Shown one piece after another: positions 30,474 to 41,014 of a stretch of DNA of 64,000 nucleotides. The stretch's first letter is position 1. Each line of letters begins with the position of its first letter. The notes under the pieces were generated by a model, which did not search any database, was not told where the DNA came from, and was given only the letters and a program-made list of their open reading frames with translations. The DNA lies in NCBI GenBank assembly GCA_977006965.1, contig OZ345353.1, positions 1,860,001-1,924,000 of the forward strand, in the 5' to 3' direction. This stretch comes from Phymatolithon calcareum. Lineage: Eukaryota; Rhodophyta; Florideophyceae; Hapalidiales. Made by a program: the position numbers and the translations under genes.

Positions 30474-31892
30474 ATGACATGGGTTATTGAAACCGTAATG
30501 GCTGTCAGTGCTCTAAACGTTTTTCTAAACACGTGTGTCTTCATTTTGTCGTACGCTGCCGGCATTCTCACCGCAATAGCAACTCGCAATCTTATTCAGC
30601 TCCAACTGAAGAAAAATGGAAAAGCTCCAGTTATGCATGATTCGGAAAGCAAATTGCAAAGGCTCATGGACTTCGTCAAGAAAGTCAAGTTACTACGAAG
30701 TCCCACAATGTTCCTAATCATCTTCTTGTCGTCTATTCTGCTTGCTCTTTTCGAAATAAGCGCAGAGTCTGGAGTGGACTCTTCCGACGTTTGCAAACCC
30801 AAACGGTTGAAAGTCAGCGAAGGCTTATGTCCGAGCGACTTCAACGGAGATGGGTCGGTAATGAAAAAAGTTGCTTCGGCACTATACACACAGCAGGTCA
30901 AATGGATTGAGAAGGACCTTGTGCGTTTTCCAATTCGCCAAGGATTTCGAAAAGAGTTTGACGGGCGGGAGGCTTTCGGATCCAGCCGCCTGAACAAATC
31001 GCTCCCGGTGATTGTGCGCAATTGCTCCGTTTCGTCGTTCAAAATTATTCCATCCGTGGGTGCCATGTTGACGTTTGGCAATTCCCCATCGCTATGGTCC
31101 TTGCGACTGAACAAAATACAAGTAGGAGGACTGGACCGTGAAACTTTGGTTGGCGAGGGTGACGTCACGAGTAATCAAAATTATGTCAATGCGTTCCTGG
31201 TGACAAAACCAGTTGGTGGGCTCGGACAGAAAATTACCGCGACGATCTTCGACTATGCTGACGGCAAACATGTAATTGAAATTTTGATGGCTGTGTACCG
31301 TTCGGGCGATATAAATGCCCCCATGCCTGTTCGAAACAAGGGTCGCGTGCTGCAGTACACTTTGAGTTGCGAGCAGAACACTCTGTCCAGCACGAATTTC
31401 CTTCTGGCAGTGCAGATTTACCGCTCCACTCAGCTAGAGAGCCAAGTCACTGTGCACCCGTTACAGACGTTGGTGATTGGAAAGCAGAACATCACCGTAC
31501 CGCGGCCACTCTCTGCGGCGGACTTGGTCAAGGCTACAATTGCACTGAAATCCACGGACGAACAGGACTGTGACGGGGAGACCTTTGTGTACACTACATG
31601 TGGCGTTTACGACATGTCAGCATTGATGCCGGTGTTTTTTGTCGTCTTTGTGCTCGCTGCAGTGGTGCTCATAACTCAAGTGCAGGTGCACCGAAACAAT
31701 GCAAGCATTAGAATTCCCACAACGGCGCTAGCGTGGAGCCAGTACGCTTGGAGTGCACTACGACAGGATGAAACAGACATTGAAGAAAATTCAGAATCAA
31801 AGGATGTTGACGGAGCATCGCCTGGGGCGGAATTTGTGTTGACCACTTCCCCGGGCGGAACTCAAGACTTGATACTGCGGAAGTGCAAGTAA
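30474..31892 (+). CDS. Hypothetical membrane protein, three hydrophobic segments
   Basis: A 472-residue protein starting at ATG 30474 (MTWVIETVMAVSALNVF). Membrane segments: about 8-35 (AVSALNVFLNTCVFILSYAAG), about 78-96 (MFLIIFLSSILLALFEI) and about 385-408 (MPVFFVVFVLAAVVLITQ). Between the last two lies a ~280-residue soluble region with several Cys, probably outside the cytosol. The tail is acidic (ETDIEENSESKDVDGA). I do not recognise the family. The length, single exon and consistent architecture support a real gene. It starts 322 bp after the Fanzor ORF on the same strand, with no sign of functional linkage. Confidence 0.7.
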   Translation: MTWVIETVMAVSALNVFLNTCVFILSYAAGILTAIATRNLIQLQLKKNGKAPVMHDSESKLQRLMDFVKKVKLLRSPTMFLIIFLSSILLALFEISAESGVDSSDVCKPKRLKVSEGLCPSDFNGDGSVMKKVASALYTQQVKWIEKDLVRFPIRQGFRKEFDGREAFGSSRLNKSLPVIVRNCSVSSFKIIPSVGAMLTFGNSPSLWSLRLNKIQVGGLDRETLVGEGDVTSNQNYVNAFLVTKPVGGLGQKITATIFDYADGKHVIEILMAVYRSGDINAPMPVRNKGRVLQYTLSCEQNTLSSTNFLLAVQIYRSTQLESQVTVHPLQTLVIGKQNITVPRPLSAADLVKATIALKSTDEQDCDGETFVYTTCGVYDMSALMPVFFVVFVLAAVVLITQVQVHRNNASIRIPTTALAWSQYAWSALRQDETDIEENSESKDVDGASPGAEFVLTTSPGGTQDLILRKCK

Positions 31893-33305
31893 GATGTCCG
31901 CAGCAAGTTGAGATCTCAGGTGGGACAAAATTGCGGATGTCCATGATTTACGTTAATGGTCAAAATATGAAAGATAGCTACACTTTAGCGGGTGCGCGAG
32001 ATCTATCAATGAGAAGGCATCTTGGCATTGTGCAGCTCCTGGCTCGCTACAACCCCGAGTTTTGAAAAGAAATCCCGCTTTTCCTTCTTCAGATGCTGCG
32101 AAGTAAATCCCAGTTCTTCGGACTAAAGGGCAGGTTCATGTAGTGTGGTAGAGAGCACTGGGGACACAAATGGATCTTATTGCGTAGCGTCGTCTTTCAT
32201 TTCAACAATCAATTGTCACATTGCCGACGCAAGGCCAACGGTGCTGGAACATCGGTCTCTTCCTCGCGTTGAAATCGATGCATTTGTGCTCGACAGTAAC
32301 AGTTCTCGCTCTTTTGGCAACACAAAGACTATACTTCTTTATCTTTCTCTTTCTCTCCCAGTCAAGAAATGATTTCTTTCTCTGTGCTCATTATCCAGTC
32401 ATCCGATAGATGAAGGAGAACGACTGTGGGTTTTATTTAAACGCTACCAACACACCTGCTGACCCCTGGGAAGACAATAGGAATTGACCTGTCAATAGCT
32501 CCACGTCACTCAGAGCAGGGGATTCTTCCCTCGGAGTCTCTTTTGTGTGAGTAGCGAATGGTTTTGCCAGACCTCGGAACGAGTGGCGAAAATTGTAGTC
32601 CTGGGCTCATTACACTTAACACTCGACAGGTTTCCCCAGGTGCTAGCAGAATGCGTCGGTAATGTGCAAATAGGAACTTACTTGTTTTCATCATGCAATG
32701 AAAAAGCAATCGGATTCATTGCAGGAGCCAACCAACACCAACCAGAGACGCTTCTCGTCGCCTCGCAGCTACTGTACATTCAATGCAATCACAGACCTAA
32801 TATGAATGGAAAGACAAGCCTCAGAGAAACCTTGGACGGCATTAAACGCAGATACTGTAGCTGAGGATAAATCTCCTGACAACCTCATCTGATCGGAGAA
32901 GAAAATGAAGAACCCCATATCGCCGCGCGGTGATGCGCAATAGCTTTCACGGACATCATAGGTTGCTGATGCCGGTGCGTTAAGTGACGTCTCAAGTCAT
33001 CAATCCAACCGAAGCAATTGCACTGAGTTTAATGACTCCACGCGTCGTAAACTGGCCAGTCACGTTTTGATTTGGTAGGCATTGATGTATTCCATGTATT
33101 TTGTACATGAACCGTAGTCTGAAGCAAGTAACGCATGCCGCAGGTTGCGAAATTAACGCACTTCAAGCTCTTGTGTGCGATTAAGTTGGTGAAATTCCAA
33201 CGACAGTTACCCGCATACATCCAACTTTGTAGTCCTCCCTAAAAAGTCAATGGCCTTCACCACGTCGCAGACACATCAAAAACACACGGCAATCAGTCAC
33301 AAACT
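31893..33305. other. Intergenic, nothing supported
   Basis: About 1.4 kb between the membrane-protein gene and the convergent RimM gene. An open frame at 32547-32864 begins with GTG and has no recognisable domain. Confidence 0.5.
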
Positions 33306-34178
33306 TCACGCATTGCGCGCAGCCACGAGCAGCCCTCGCGGTGGTTTAGGTTTCGTCTTCTTATTCACAACTGCAATATCCAACAATCCCGCCGGCGGAT
33401 CAATCTCAATAAACCCCGCCTCCACCTCAACAACAGGTACAATCTGGTGCACAAACGGTACCAGCACACACTTGGCCTTCTCCAACACATCCTCCTCCAA
33501 ATTCGGACTGGTTCTATTCAATTCCTCAAACGCGTTCCACTGTCGATGTTGTCTCACATCCACCAAGGCAATCTCCAACAAGTCATTTGCTACCTTTTCC
33601 GCCCTCCGTCCCCCTCCCGAAGCTGCGCAAATTTCATCTCTCGTCACCACCGCGCGCACCACGCCGATAGCCTGTCCGTCATGCCGCACTTGCAGTCCAA
33701 CCAACTGACCGACCAGAAATTCACCTTCATCGACCGGTGGAGCGTCACGATCCTTCACGAACAATCGACATCCGCGTAATCGAGCCGCCTCCTCGCGATC
33801 GGCTGGTCCGTCCACGCGCACGATCCATACACCGTGTTGCGGCGCCTGGCGCCCGCGCGTGACGCCAACTGGACGAGGGTACTTTCGTCCGGGTCGTAGC
33901 AGAAATCGCGCACCTCCCTTGCCGCCCAGTCGGACGGCGCCGAATTCTCCGACGCTGCGCACCTTCACCTCTCCATACACTCCGTGAGCTCCTAGTACGA
34001 CGCCGACTTCTGTGAAGCCAAGCCGCTCGGCGCTCCACTCTTCGTCAGACGCGACTGGAACCGGTGCCCGTCTGCTCCCCGACCCTCGACAGACCGGAGT
34101 TTCACTGCTGCGTAACCTCCTCTGTGGTGCGCGTATTGGTAGCGCCGGCGTGATAAACGCAGGTAACAAACGTTGCAT
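33306..34178 (-). CDS. rimM: RimM, 30S ribosome maturation factor (organellar)
   Basis: 290 residues from ATG 34176-34178. Residues 1-45 are Arg/Ser/Ala/Pro-rich with almost no acids, a probable organelle transit peptide. The RimM N-domain follows: VGVVLGAHGVYGEVKVRS (about 57-75), then WIVRVDGPADREEAARLRGC with LFVKDRDAPPVDEGEFLVGQ and LVGLQVRH, and a PRC-barrel C-domain with CVLVPFVHQIVPVVEVE and FIEIDPPAGLLD. In bacteria RimM helps assemble the 30S head around S19 and 16S helix 33. Here it most likely serves the plastid ribosome (inference from the transit peptide). The loop with ARFLLRPGRKYPRPV replaces a usually shorter segment. Confidence 0.88.
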   Translation of the reverse strand: MQRLLPAFITPALPIRAPQRRLRSSETPVCRGSGSRRAPVPVASDEEWSAERLGFTEVGVVLGAHGVYGEVKVRSVGEFGAVRLGGKGGARFLLRPGRKYPRPVGVTRGRQAPQHGVWIVRVDGPADREEAARLRGCRLFVKDRDAPPVDEGEFLVGQLVGLQVRHDGQAIGVVRAVVTRDEICAASGGGRRAEKVANDLLEIALVDVRQHRQWNAFEELNRTSPNLEEDVLEKAKCVLVPFVHQIVPVVEVEAGFIEIDPPAGLLDIAVVNKKTKPKPPRGLLVAARNA

Positions 34179-35068
34179 TGCTCAAGGATATTGCCCACCC
34201 GAGTGTTGTCCCTGTCAGGTGCGTGGGCTATAACCTCCTGAATTAGTTTGCTGCTGTATGACAAAAAAGTCCGAAGATAGCACTTCGCTGCCCTCCATCA
34301 TCGAAGGATTTGGGTTGAGAGAAACTGTTTGTTATCGACGCCGCATTCACCTCTGACCAAAGCAACGCAGTCGCACTCAAAATTCCGTACGACCCCGATT
34401 AAAAGAAAAACTAGAAAAATATAAAAAGCTGCTACGGCAAAACGGAGAGCACGCCTGATTTCTTTCCGTTGGCAGCGACAGCACCTGACGATGTAATCGC
34501 AAGCGCGCGTGCCCTGATTAAGAAGTGCGAGTAGCAGAAAGCCACAAGTAACGCACGTCGGGCAGAAATCATGACCTTGAACACAGTAATAAAATTCACC
34601 AATGACAGAAGACCAACAGTGGGACGTCCGCGGACGGCGTCGTGCCAGGCGCCATCGCAAGTGTAGATTGATCTTACTGCAGTGGATGCACATCAATACG
34701 CAGATATATCTCAGCTGCTCTTGTCTTCGCAACTGTACGGCGGATAGACCCCGGATCGTCAACGCAGGTGCACGTTGAAGCGACGCAGAGCTAGCCACTC
34801 GAAGCGCTAAGCTACATTAATTATGGCTGGATGTTTGTCCTCTCTATTCAAGGAAGACAATATCAATTGGGAAAAGAGCACTTCCATTATATACAGGGAA
34901 CACCAAATGAATAATCCAACGTACCACGAAATCTCCTTTAAGATTAGATTGTTATTTACATTAGTTATCAATGATGAAGAGCCCAGTCACTAGTTTCTTT
35001 CTCTTACAAAACCGGAACCAAATGGCCTGATTTTCCAGCCCAACTGTATTTCCGGAGGTCGGTTACGA
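34179..35068. other. Intergenic, one doubtful Cys-rich frame
   Basis: A minus-strand frame at 34298-34798 opens with GTG and contains clustered Cys and one hydrophobic segment (AAFYIFLVFLLIGVV). The first internal ATG would leave about 130 codons. It is not called as a gene for lack of a start or family. Confidence 0.4.
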
Positions 35069-36172
35069 TCATGACCTAGCCACACGACTCTTAATCATTG
35101 AGGGTAGATTTCTGTAGTACGAGTCCAGGGTGCCAAATGGAGCTGGATCGAGACAATGGAAGCTGAGATTAACAAGTCTCGTCTGTGGTCCCCCTCGTTT
35201 CTTCTGAGGAGCATAACGGTGGCGCCCCTGTGCTCCATTCATCTTGTAGTCCACAAGCCTTGACATCTGTAGCGTTTTTGACGCATCCGCACACATCTGA
35301 GCACAGAGATAATTCAGACCCATTGTGGCTTTCCATGGCATTTCCTTGGTTCGAAGGGAAAGTGTCGCAGCATGGACATTCCTATCGCAGGTCTTCTTTT
35401 GTCCGGTTCCACAAGCGTCATCCAGACTGTCGTAAGTAGCTGTGCGCAGCGTAGAGAAATTGAAGAAGACGAAAAGATGAATGTCCGAATCTAGCAATGA
35501 ATTCGGTACTCTCGGCCCCTGCTTGAACGCGTGGGACACAGGATCAATGTCGCGGTGGAGCATCACAGTGCAATTCGGGGCGGGAGCGGGTATGGAAAGA
35601 TCAACCCTGGATTCCTCTGTGATCGGTTTGCGAATGTGGGACTGCAGCGCCACGGTCTCTGTGGAATAATAGTGCTCTCGTGTCGGAGTCGGTGGCAGCA
35701 TAGATACCGTGACCAAATCGTCTCCCAAGTGTACATCCATTCTAAATACTTGGACTTTGTTAATTTTGCTCAAACCTAATCCACTGCTGGTGATGTCGGT
35801 GGAACTTGCAGGATGAGGATCTTCAGGAACGTTCCCGGTGCTCTTCACGGAACGATCGGATTTTTGAGCTGACCTACTTGGACTCATGACGATATCCCAG
35901 TGAGACACCTTCGCGGTCATTGAAGATTTAGGTGTGCCCATGACAATATCCCAGTGAGACCTTTCTACGGTTAATTGACTGTTCGAAAATGTGCTTCGGG
36001 TCTGTGTTTTTCTCATCTTCATCGCCATGTGTCCCATTGTCTTGTCTGACATGACGGAGAGGCCGGGGCCAAAGAGATGGCACAAACTCAGGGCAGGCAT
36101 ACTGCTCTTCGATAAACTACGCGGTTGAGTCGATGGATGGGGACGAGAGAGCAATGTCAAGGTTCTGTGCAT
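35069..36172 (-). CDS. Hypothetical protein with SHWDIVM repeat
   Basis: 367 residues from the first in-frame ATG (36170-36172, MHRTLTLLSRPHPS). The N-terminal ~120 residues are Ser/Lys/Met-rich and carry two copies of SHWDIVM (about residues 72-78 and 90-96), each followed by a Ser-rich linker. The C-terminal half is more mixed (VFFNFSTLRTATYDSLDD..., a Cys cluster near C-A-Q-M-C-A-D) and ends in a basic, Arg-rich tail. I do not recognise the family. Length and internal protein-level repeat suggest a real gene. Confidence 0.5.
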   Translation of the reverse strand: MHRTLTLLSRPHPSTQPRSLSKSSMPALSLCHLFGPGLSVMSDKTMGHMAMKMRKTQTRSTFSNSQLTVERSHWDIVMGTPKSSMTAKVSHWDIVMSPSRSAQKSDRSVKSTGNVPEDPHPASSTDITSSGLGLSKINKVQVFRMDVHLGDDLVTVSMLPPTPTREHYYSTETVALQSHIRKPITEESRVDLSIPAPAPNCTVMLHRDIDPVSHAFKQGPRVPNSLLDSDIHLFVFFNFSTLRTATYDSLDDACGTGQKKTCDRNVHAATLSLRTKEMPWKATMGLNYLCAQMCADASKTLQMSRLVDYKMNGAQGRHRYAPQKKRGGPQTRLVNLSFHCLDPAPFGTLDSYYRNLPSMIKSRVARS

Positions 36173-36896
36173 TTTTGACTCGCTTTTGAAAGTCCGGAGC
36201 TGTTGCGCTCGCTTTATGCCAGCCGCGACGGACGAGCAGAATGCGACAATGTACAATTTATACACTGTCGATTCCCTTTTCGAGGAGCTCTCTAGGTACG
36301 CTCAAGGCACGCCCTACCCTTTGCATACCAAATCGGGTACCACATATGTGGGGGGTGCCTTATGGGACAAGAAAGGGACACATTATGGGCTTCAGTTACT
36401 TCTTGAGTGCTCTAATGCCCTGTGTGGCTTCCCATTCTGTTGAAGTTAACAAGCGGCAACCAGCTTTTGAGTTCGCGACATTGCTTCGATTGCGGTCTGC
36501 ACACGGTACTGGACGGAGCAGGCTCTTGTTATGACTTCAAAGCTTATGTGCACCAGCGCCAAACGTCCACCATTGGCTTGTTTGGGAATACAAGCTAAAT
36601 CAACATGGCTGCTTGACCAGAAGTACCAACCAATCGTCAGCAAGAAAAAGTAGAACGGGTCGAGCAATTCTCGGTCTTGTCGCCCGCAGCTCCTTTTTGC
36701 ATGCGAAAGCTGAGTCCTGAGCAGTGAGTATTGCTTTACTCCAGCGCAGGAGGGCAAGTGATATTGACCAATACATACTGATCTTGAGCAATATTATCTG
36801 GTCGACACTTAGCTTGCATTAAATGCGTTTAATGTACAAACGGGTTGGGCCACAATGAAAACGTGAAACAATTACTTTACGGCATGACCTCGACTT
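36173..36896. other. Intergenic, nothing supported
   Basis: Lies between two minus-strand genes, so it should hold the promoter of the 35069-36172 gene and the 5' side of nothing else. No domain-bearing frame was found. Confidence 0.45.
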
Positions 36897-37967
36897 TTAG
36901 TTTCCACCAATGTTAACTCCAAACCCGAATTTGTAGTCCTCCCGCTGATGATCCAGCTCCCCAGAAAGAATTAGAGAAAGACCAGGATTGATTTTCTCCT
37001 CCACAGTCGCAGCCACACGTCCCGAAGAGTCCACAAGCCCCGTGATAGACGCAGTGCGCAGATCGAATCTGTATCCCAAAGACACATGCGAATCGCGGGT
37101 ACGACTGTCCACAAAAATTTCACTGGCAAACGCAACACGCGGGTTCAACCGATGAACGTAACTCGCAATGATCGGCCCAAAAGATGCGACGGAAAGCGTC
37201 GCAGTGTCCATACCACTTTTGTATTTCATGGCCGCAGTGAGAGCAGAAAAGCATGACTTGCTCTGATAGAAACCTTCACCTCCAAGCGCGAGCCAGGGAG
37301 TGACAGACTGCAAATAAGAAACGGCAAAAACCCCGCCGTTGGCAACTTTCAGCTGAGAACAAAAGTCTGATCCTCGGTAATCCAGGTCCCAGGAACCCTT
37401 CGAAGAACTTATGTCGAGACCGACGTCACCGATAATTTTGCTGGTAAGCGCCGGTGTGTGATTAATAAAAATGCGGCCGCTCACGCGTCCGTTGGAGGGG
37501 GTCAAGTTCGTCATGCATATGAACTGGTTCGAGAAGTAGTTTGCCGTCAACGCATAAACGCCAGGTCGATCCTTGGCACCCAATTCAAAAGACTGTCCAA
37601 GTGCAAAGTTCTGCGATGCTGGGACGCTCATGTTGAAATTGAGTCCTTCAATAAGATTTTGGCGAATAATCATGGCGGAATCTTGCGCCATCTCTTCGTA
37701 TCCTCCGGGATTCGGCAATTCAGATCGGTCAAATCCCCACCACCAGTAGCCCGATTTTTTCGGCTCAGAACTTGGGACAGAAGATGAGAACGATGCGACG
37801 GGCTCTTCTTTTTGCATTGGGACCGAGAACGGTTTGTCATTTTGGGCAGACGTATCCGCAGTCTCCACCGCCGATGCGGCGAGCTGTTTGACGACCTTTT
37901 CAGCAAATTGCTCGCCTGCTGCTGGTTCACGAACAGAAAAATCGGGGCGGGAAAACGAGGCCCCCAT
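36897..37967 (-). CDS. TOM40: Tom40-type mitochondrial import channel
   Basis: 356 residues from ATG 37965-37967. After a Ser/Glu-rich N-terminal ~70 residues comes WWWGFDRSELPNPGGYEEM, matching the NPG-x-(F/Y)-E-x helix that enters the Tom40 barrel, followed by alternating beta-strand sequence: NLIEGLNFNMS, FALGQSFELG, YALTANYFSNQF, GRIFINHTPAL, WDLDYRGSDFCSQLKVAN, PWLALGGEGFYQ, and a last strand KFGFGVNIGG of the usual beta-signal kind. The fold is the eukaryotic porin (19-strand) family shared with VDAC; the NPG helix and the beta-signal favour Tom40. Tom40 is the pore through which proteins enter mitochondria. Single exon. Confidence 0.85.
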   Translation of the reverse strand: MGASFSRPDFSVREPAAGEQFAEKVVKQLAASAVETADTSAQNDKPFSVPMQKEEPVASFSSSVPSSEPKKSGYWWWGFDRSELPNPGGYEEMAQDSAMIIRQNLIEGLNFNMSVPASQNFALGQSFELGAKDRPGVYALTANYFSNQFICMTNLTPSNGRVSGRIFINHTPALTSKIIGDVGLDISSSKGSWDLDYRGSDFCSQLKVANGGVFAVSYLQSVTPWLALGGEGFYQSKSCFSALTAAMKYKSGMDTATLSVASFGPIIASYVHRLNPRVAFASEIFVDSRTRDSHVSLGYRFDLRTASITGLVDSSGRVAATVEEKINPGLSLILSGELDHQREDYKFGFGVNIGGN

Positions 37968-38489
37968 GGCGACGGAGGTGGATCAACACGGTCGGTGCTC
38001 CACGAAATCCAAAGGTGGGTGACATTGGGCGTCGCCGATACCACGATCAGGCACATTGCTTATGATAGGACAAATAGGCCAATCACATTGCTCTTACTTA
38101 TTTGATGCAGAATATAAAAATTTATAGAAGACCGACATAGTTTCCATGGAATAAAAGCGTGTTGTGCTTGCTCACCTCTTTATTCTGAAGAGTCGATTTT
38201 TGTAGATTCTTGTCTTGGCGTTCTCCGTTAAAAGCATTCTCACGAGCCTCCATGACGCTGGGTGTGAGCAGAACTATTTCCTGTCTGACAAGGCGCATAC
38301 CCTGGCAAAGTGATACAGCCGGACATTGCCGAAGAGGTTGAACAGTTTTCATTTCACCACAAGCGTTCTACGAGTATTCAACCTGGGGTCTCTATTTTCC
38401 CTAACAGCAGAAGCTCTTACCCCAAAGTTAAAACACATGTCCCATAAATTAGAACACAAGAAAGTTGGCAGCGAAATTTCTAGACATGT

Positions 38490-40094
38490 CTACGAGTCTT
38501 CGTCTCGAGCACGCGAACCACTGGCTCCAGAGCGATCGTACTTCCTGGCAGGAAAAACATCCTCTTCTTCCATGTACCTCGCCCGCTTTAGAGGCACTTT
38601 CGCGCCACGCGGAAGGTATTTTCTTCGAAACCGTCGCACATCCTGCACCGAGCTTTCAGTTCTCTGTGCTGGTGTCGCTGAGTTGCTCACAGGGGGAGCC
38701 TTGAAGAACTTCCGCTCATTAGGATCATCATACTCTTCTTCCGCGTTTGCTTTAGGGTTGCTTGTGCCTGTTGCCGGTTTGCTCACAATGTTTTCCTTTC
38801 CTGAGGATGGCTCTTCTTCTGCTGCAGAGCCAGTACCGTCCTTCTCCCCAGACCTATGTCGTGGCGAGACCACCCTCTTCTGGTTTGAAGGTCGCTCTTC
38901 TAACGGTTCTGGAGCCTCAACATCCGACACTGAGTCCCTGTCATCTCCGTCGTCCACAGTTCCTTCGTGTTCATCAACTAAATCGGAGACAGGCGCAGCA
39001 TTCGCGCGTAACATTTGCGCTGTGATATCTGATTTGTCACCAGATAAAATGGCCTTAATGAGTACAGTTTCAGAAACGGATGGCCCTGTTTCACCCGCTT
39101 GCGGGCTCGAGTCCTGAGTAGATCGTTTACGCTTTGAAGGGTCTGGTGTTACAATGACGATGTCTTTTTCACGAGTGTGCCCTTTCATCGCTCTGACCAG
39201 AACAGTAGACGCTCCAAGGAGTTCCAATACCGGAGCCCACTTTGCGCGTCTGTCTTCGCGGGAAAACGCGAAAATGTCGGCAGAAAAAAGTGATTTTCTA
39301 CTATTCTTTGTGGCCTCAGCGAATACACAATCGAGAACATCAGCAGAAAATGAGTATTTGTCTGCAGAATTAAACGGGGGAACATAGAGTGCCTCTTTTG
39401 CAAGTTTGCATGCAGCCAGAGCCACAGCATTGTTTTGAGCTTCTGTGATCTCCATACATGCTTCATTCACAGTTTGCTGAACACTGGTGGCCCACGCCGG
39501 GGTAACAATATGCTTATCTTGCACCAAGGCAATAAGAAACTTCATGCTTGACGTTTTACATTCTCCAGTAATGAAGTGGGTGACGTATTTCGAATACTCT
39601 TTCACAACTTCCAACCCAGCAATCTTCGTCACCTCCTGCAATCTTTCTTGGTGTCTTTGCCACAAACCTGATGGAAAACATACAATTTCACACCATCCTA
39701 GACGCCACCAAGAGCTCGGGGCGCCGAACGCGAGAAGGGCACCTTCCTGTACTTCCGTTGGAGCGTTCTTGTCCAATCGTCGATGATGACCCTCAACGTC
39801 TCCGGAACGATTTGCATCATGGCCAGGTGGATATTTGACATATGTACCATACGCAGATTTATCCTCCACTACTACAGAGGTGGTCCGTCGGCGCACAGGA
39901 TATTCAGAATGCTGAAAATGGGACGTCGGGATGACGCGAATCGTGGCATGAGTTCGAGAGACGGACGCTGCTTTGATACGGATGTGCGCCTTCTTCCTGC
40001 CGATGACACGACCGCCTGAATGAGTGCCGCCGAGCCAATACTTGGGTGGGGGTGTATTGGCTGAGGCGGGTGAGTCCTCAACAAGATACCACAT
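38490..40094 (-). CDS. NBS1: Nibrin-like (NBS1) FHA-BRCT protein
   Basis: 534 residues from ATG 40092-40094 (MWYLVEDSPAS); the frame is open upstream but without ATG, and MWxL is where nibrin FHA domains begin. Residues 1-120: FHA domain with GGRVIGRKKAHIRI and AASVSRTHATI. Residues about 130-260: BRCT-like (HQERLQEVTKIAGLEVVKEY, YVTHFITGE, IALVQDKHIVTPAW). The C-terminal half is acidic and Ser/Glu-rich, then RRFRRKYLP (candidate Mre11-binding) and EEEDVFPARKYDRS at the end, like the ATM/Tel1-binding motif with acidic residues before F-x-(F/Y). Nibrin links Mre11-Rad50 to broken DNA and to ATM signalling. It is divergent from the RimP gene with a 175-bp shared upstream region. Confidence 0.85.
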   Translation of the reverse strand: MWYLVEDSPASANTPPPKYWLGGTHSGGRVIGRKKAHIRIKAASVSRTHATIRVIPTSHFQHSEYPVRRRTTSVVVEDKSAYGTYVKYPPGHDANRSGDVEGHHRRLDKNAPTEVQEGALLAFGAPSSWWRLGWCEIVCFPSGLWQRHQERLQEVTKIAGLEVVKEYSKYVTHFITGECKTSSMKFLIALVQDKHIVTPAWATSVQQTVNEACMEITEAQNNAVALAACKLAKEALYVPPFNSADKYSFSADVLDCVFAEATKNSRKSLFSADIFAFSREDRRAKWAPVLELLGASTVLVRAMKGHTREKDIVIVTPDPSKRKRSTQDSSPQAGETGPSVSETVLIKAILSGDKSDITAQMLRANAAPVSDLVDEHEGTVDDGDDRDSVSDVEAPEPLEERPSNQKRVVSPRHRSGEKDGTGSAAEEEPSSGKENIVSKPATGTSNPKANAEEEYDDPNERKFFKAPPVSNSATPAQRTESSVQDVRRFRRKYLPRGAKVPLKRARYMEEEDVFPARKYDRSGASGSRARDEDS

Positions 40095-40269
40095 TGCGCG
40101 GCTATTGAGATGCCCAGGCTTGTCCCACGGGATGGAAGTGGGAGGGGGCGTCTTGTTCGACAACAGGAAGGGTGGAGATGGGCTTTTATGATGAACGTTC
40201 TTTACACGTGTCAATTAGTGCTCTCCGCATCAGATCAATGTGTCCCACCCCTCATCTCAGAAACTCGGC

Positions 40270-40893
40270 ATGAAGGTATCCATCGGCCCATTTGATTTCA
40301 TGGCGTTCGTTGCATACAACTCTGCATTTCGCCTTTGTCACCGGAAGAGACACGGGCTACTTCACCATGACAATTCCGTGCATCGTTGCAAGGCTACCCC
40401 CAGATGCGGTTTGAAGGAGCCGACTTTCCTTTCAGAAATCCGAGAACATCTTGCCTGCAAGCTGAACCCCAAGAATCTCGGAATTCAAGAAATAGTGTGG
40501 AAACAAGGGCATTTGACTATATCGGTGACCTCTCTGGATGATCTAAGAGGAGTTCCAAACAGCGCAGGTGCCACCATTGACGATTGTACGTATGCGAGCA
40601 GTGTTATCGACGAATATCTGCAGGGCATTGAAGAAGACTATACTCTCGAGGTCACTACGCCGGGAACGACAGAAGAACTTACGAAGGACAGAGAATTTGA
40701 TGCATTCAAAGGATTTCCAGTGCAGGTAAAGACATCCACGCCGGTAAGAGGGCACTCCGAATTTGTTGGTACTCTTCAAGGTCGAACCGATTCGCTCGTC
40801 ATTGTAAGCGTCAAAGGCCGAAGCGTGAAAGTACCACGAGAATCGGTTTCCGAAGTAAAATTGATTTCTACGGTCTGGGAATCGGAACTTTGA
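40270..40893 (+). CDS. rimP: RimP, ribosome maturation factor (organellar)
   Basis: 207 residues from ATG 40270 (another ATG ten codons on). The first ~55 residues are basic and His-rich, a possible transit peptide. The RimP N-domain follows with the family block ATIDDCTYASSVIDEYL and YTLEVTTPGTTEELTK (the usual LEVSSPG), then FDAFKGFPVQVKT and an SH3-like C-domain (FVGTLQGRTDSLVIVSVKG ... VPRESVSEVKLIS). In bacteria RimP assists 30S assembly near S12. A plastid role is inferred. It lies 122 bp upstream of the pseudouridine synthase gene on the same strand. Confidence 0.85.
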   Translation: MKVSIGPFDFMAFVAYNSAFRLCHRKRHGLLHHDNSVHRCKATPRCGLKEPTFLSEIREHLACKLNPKNLGIQEIVWKQGHLTISVTSLDDLRGVPNSAGATIDDCTYASSVIDEYLQGIEEDYTLEVTTPGTTEELTKDREFDAFKGFPVQVKTSTPVRGHSEFVGTLQGRTDSLVIVSVKGRSVKVPRESVSEVKLISTVWESEL

Positions 40894-41014
40894 GGTGATC
40901 CATTTTCAACCCCCAGTGTATCATACCGCTTTGCTTCTCGTTTGCCATGAACCTTTTGTCAGTGCCGCCCTGTTATTTCGCCCCGCATCGACTGTGTCCA
41001 TCAGTGTGGGCTTC

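Noticed and set aside
33250-33779. Plus-strand frames of 110-152 codons
   Set aside because: They are shadows of the RimM gene on the minus strand.
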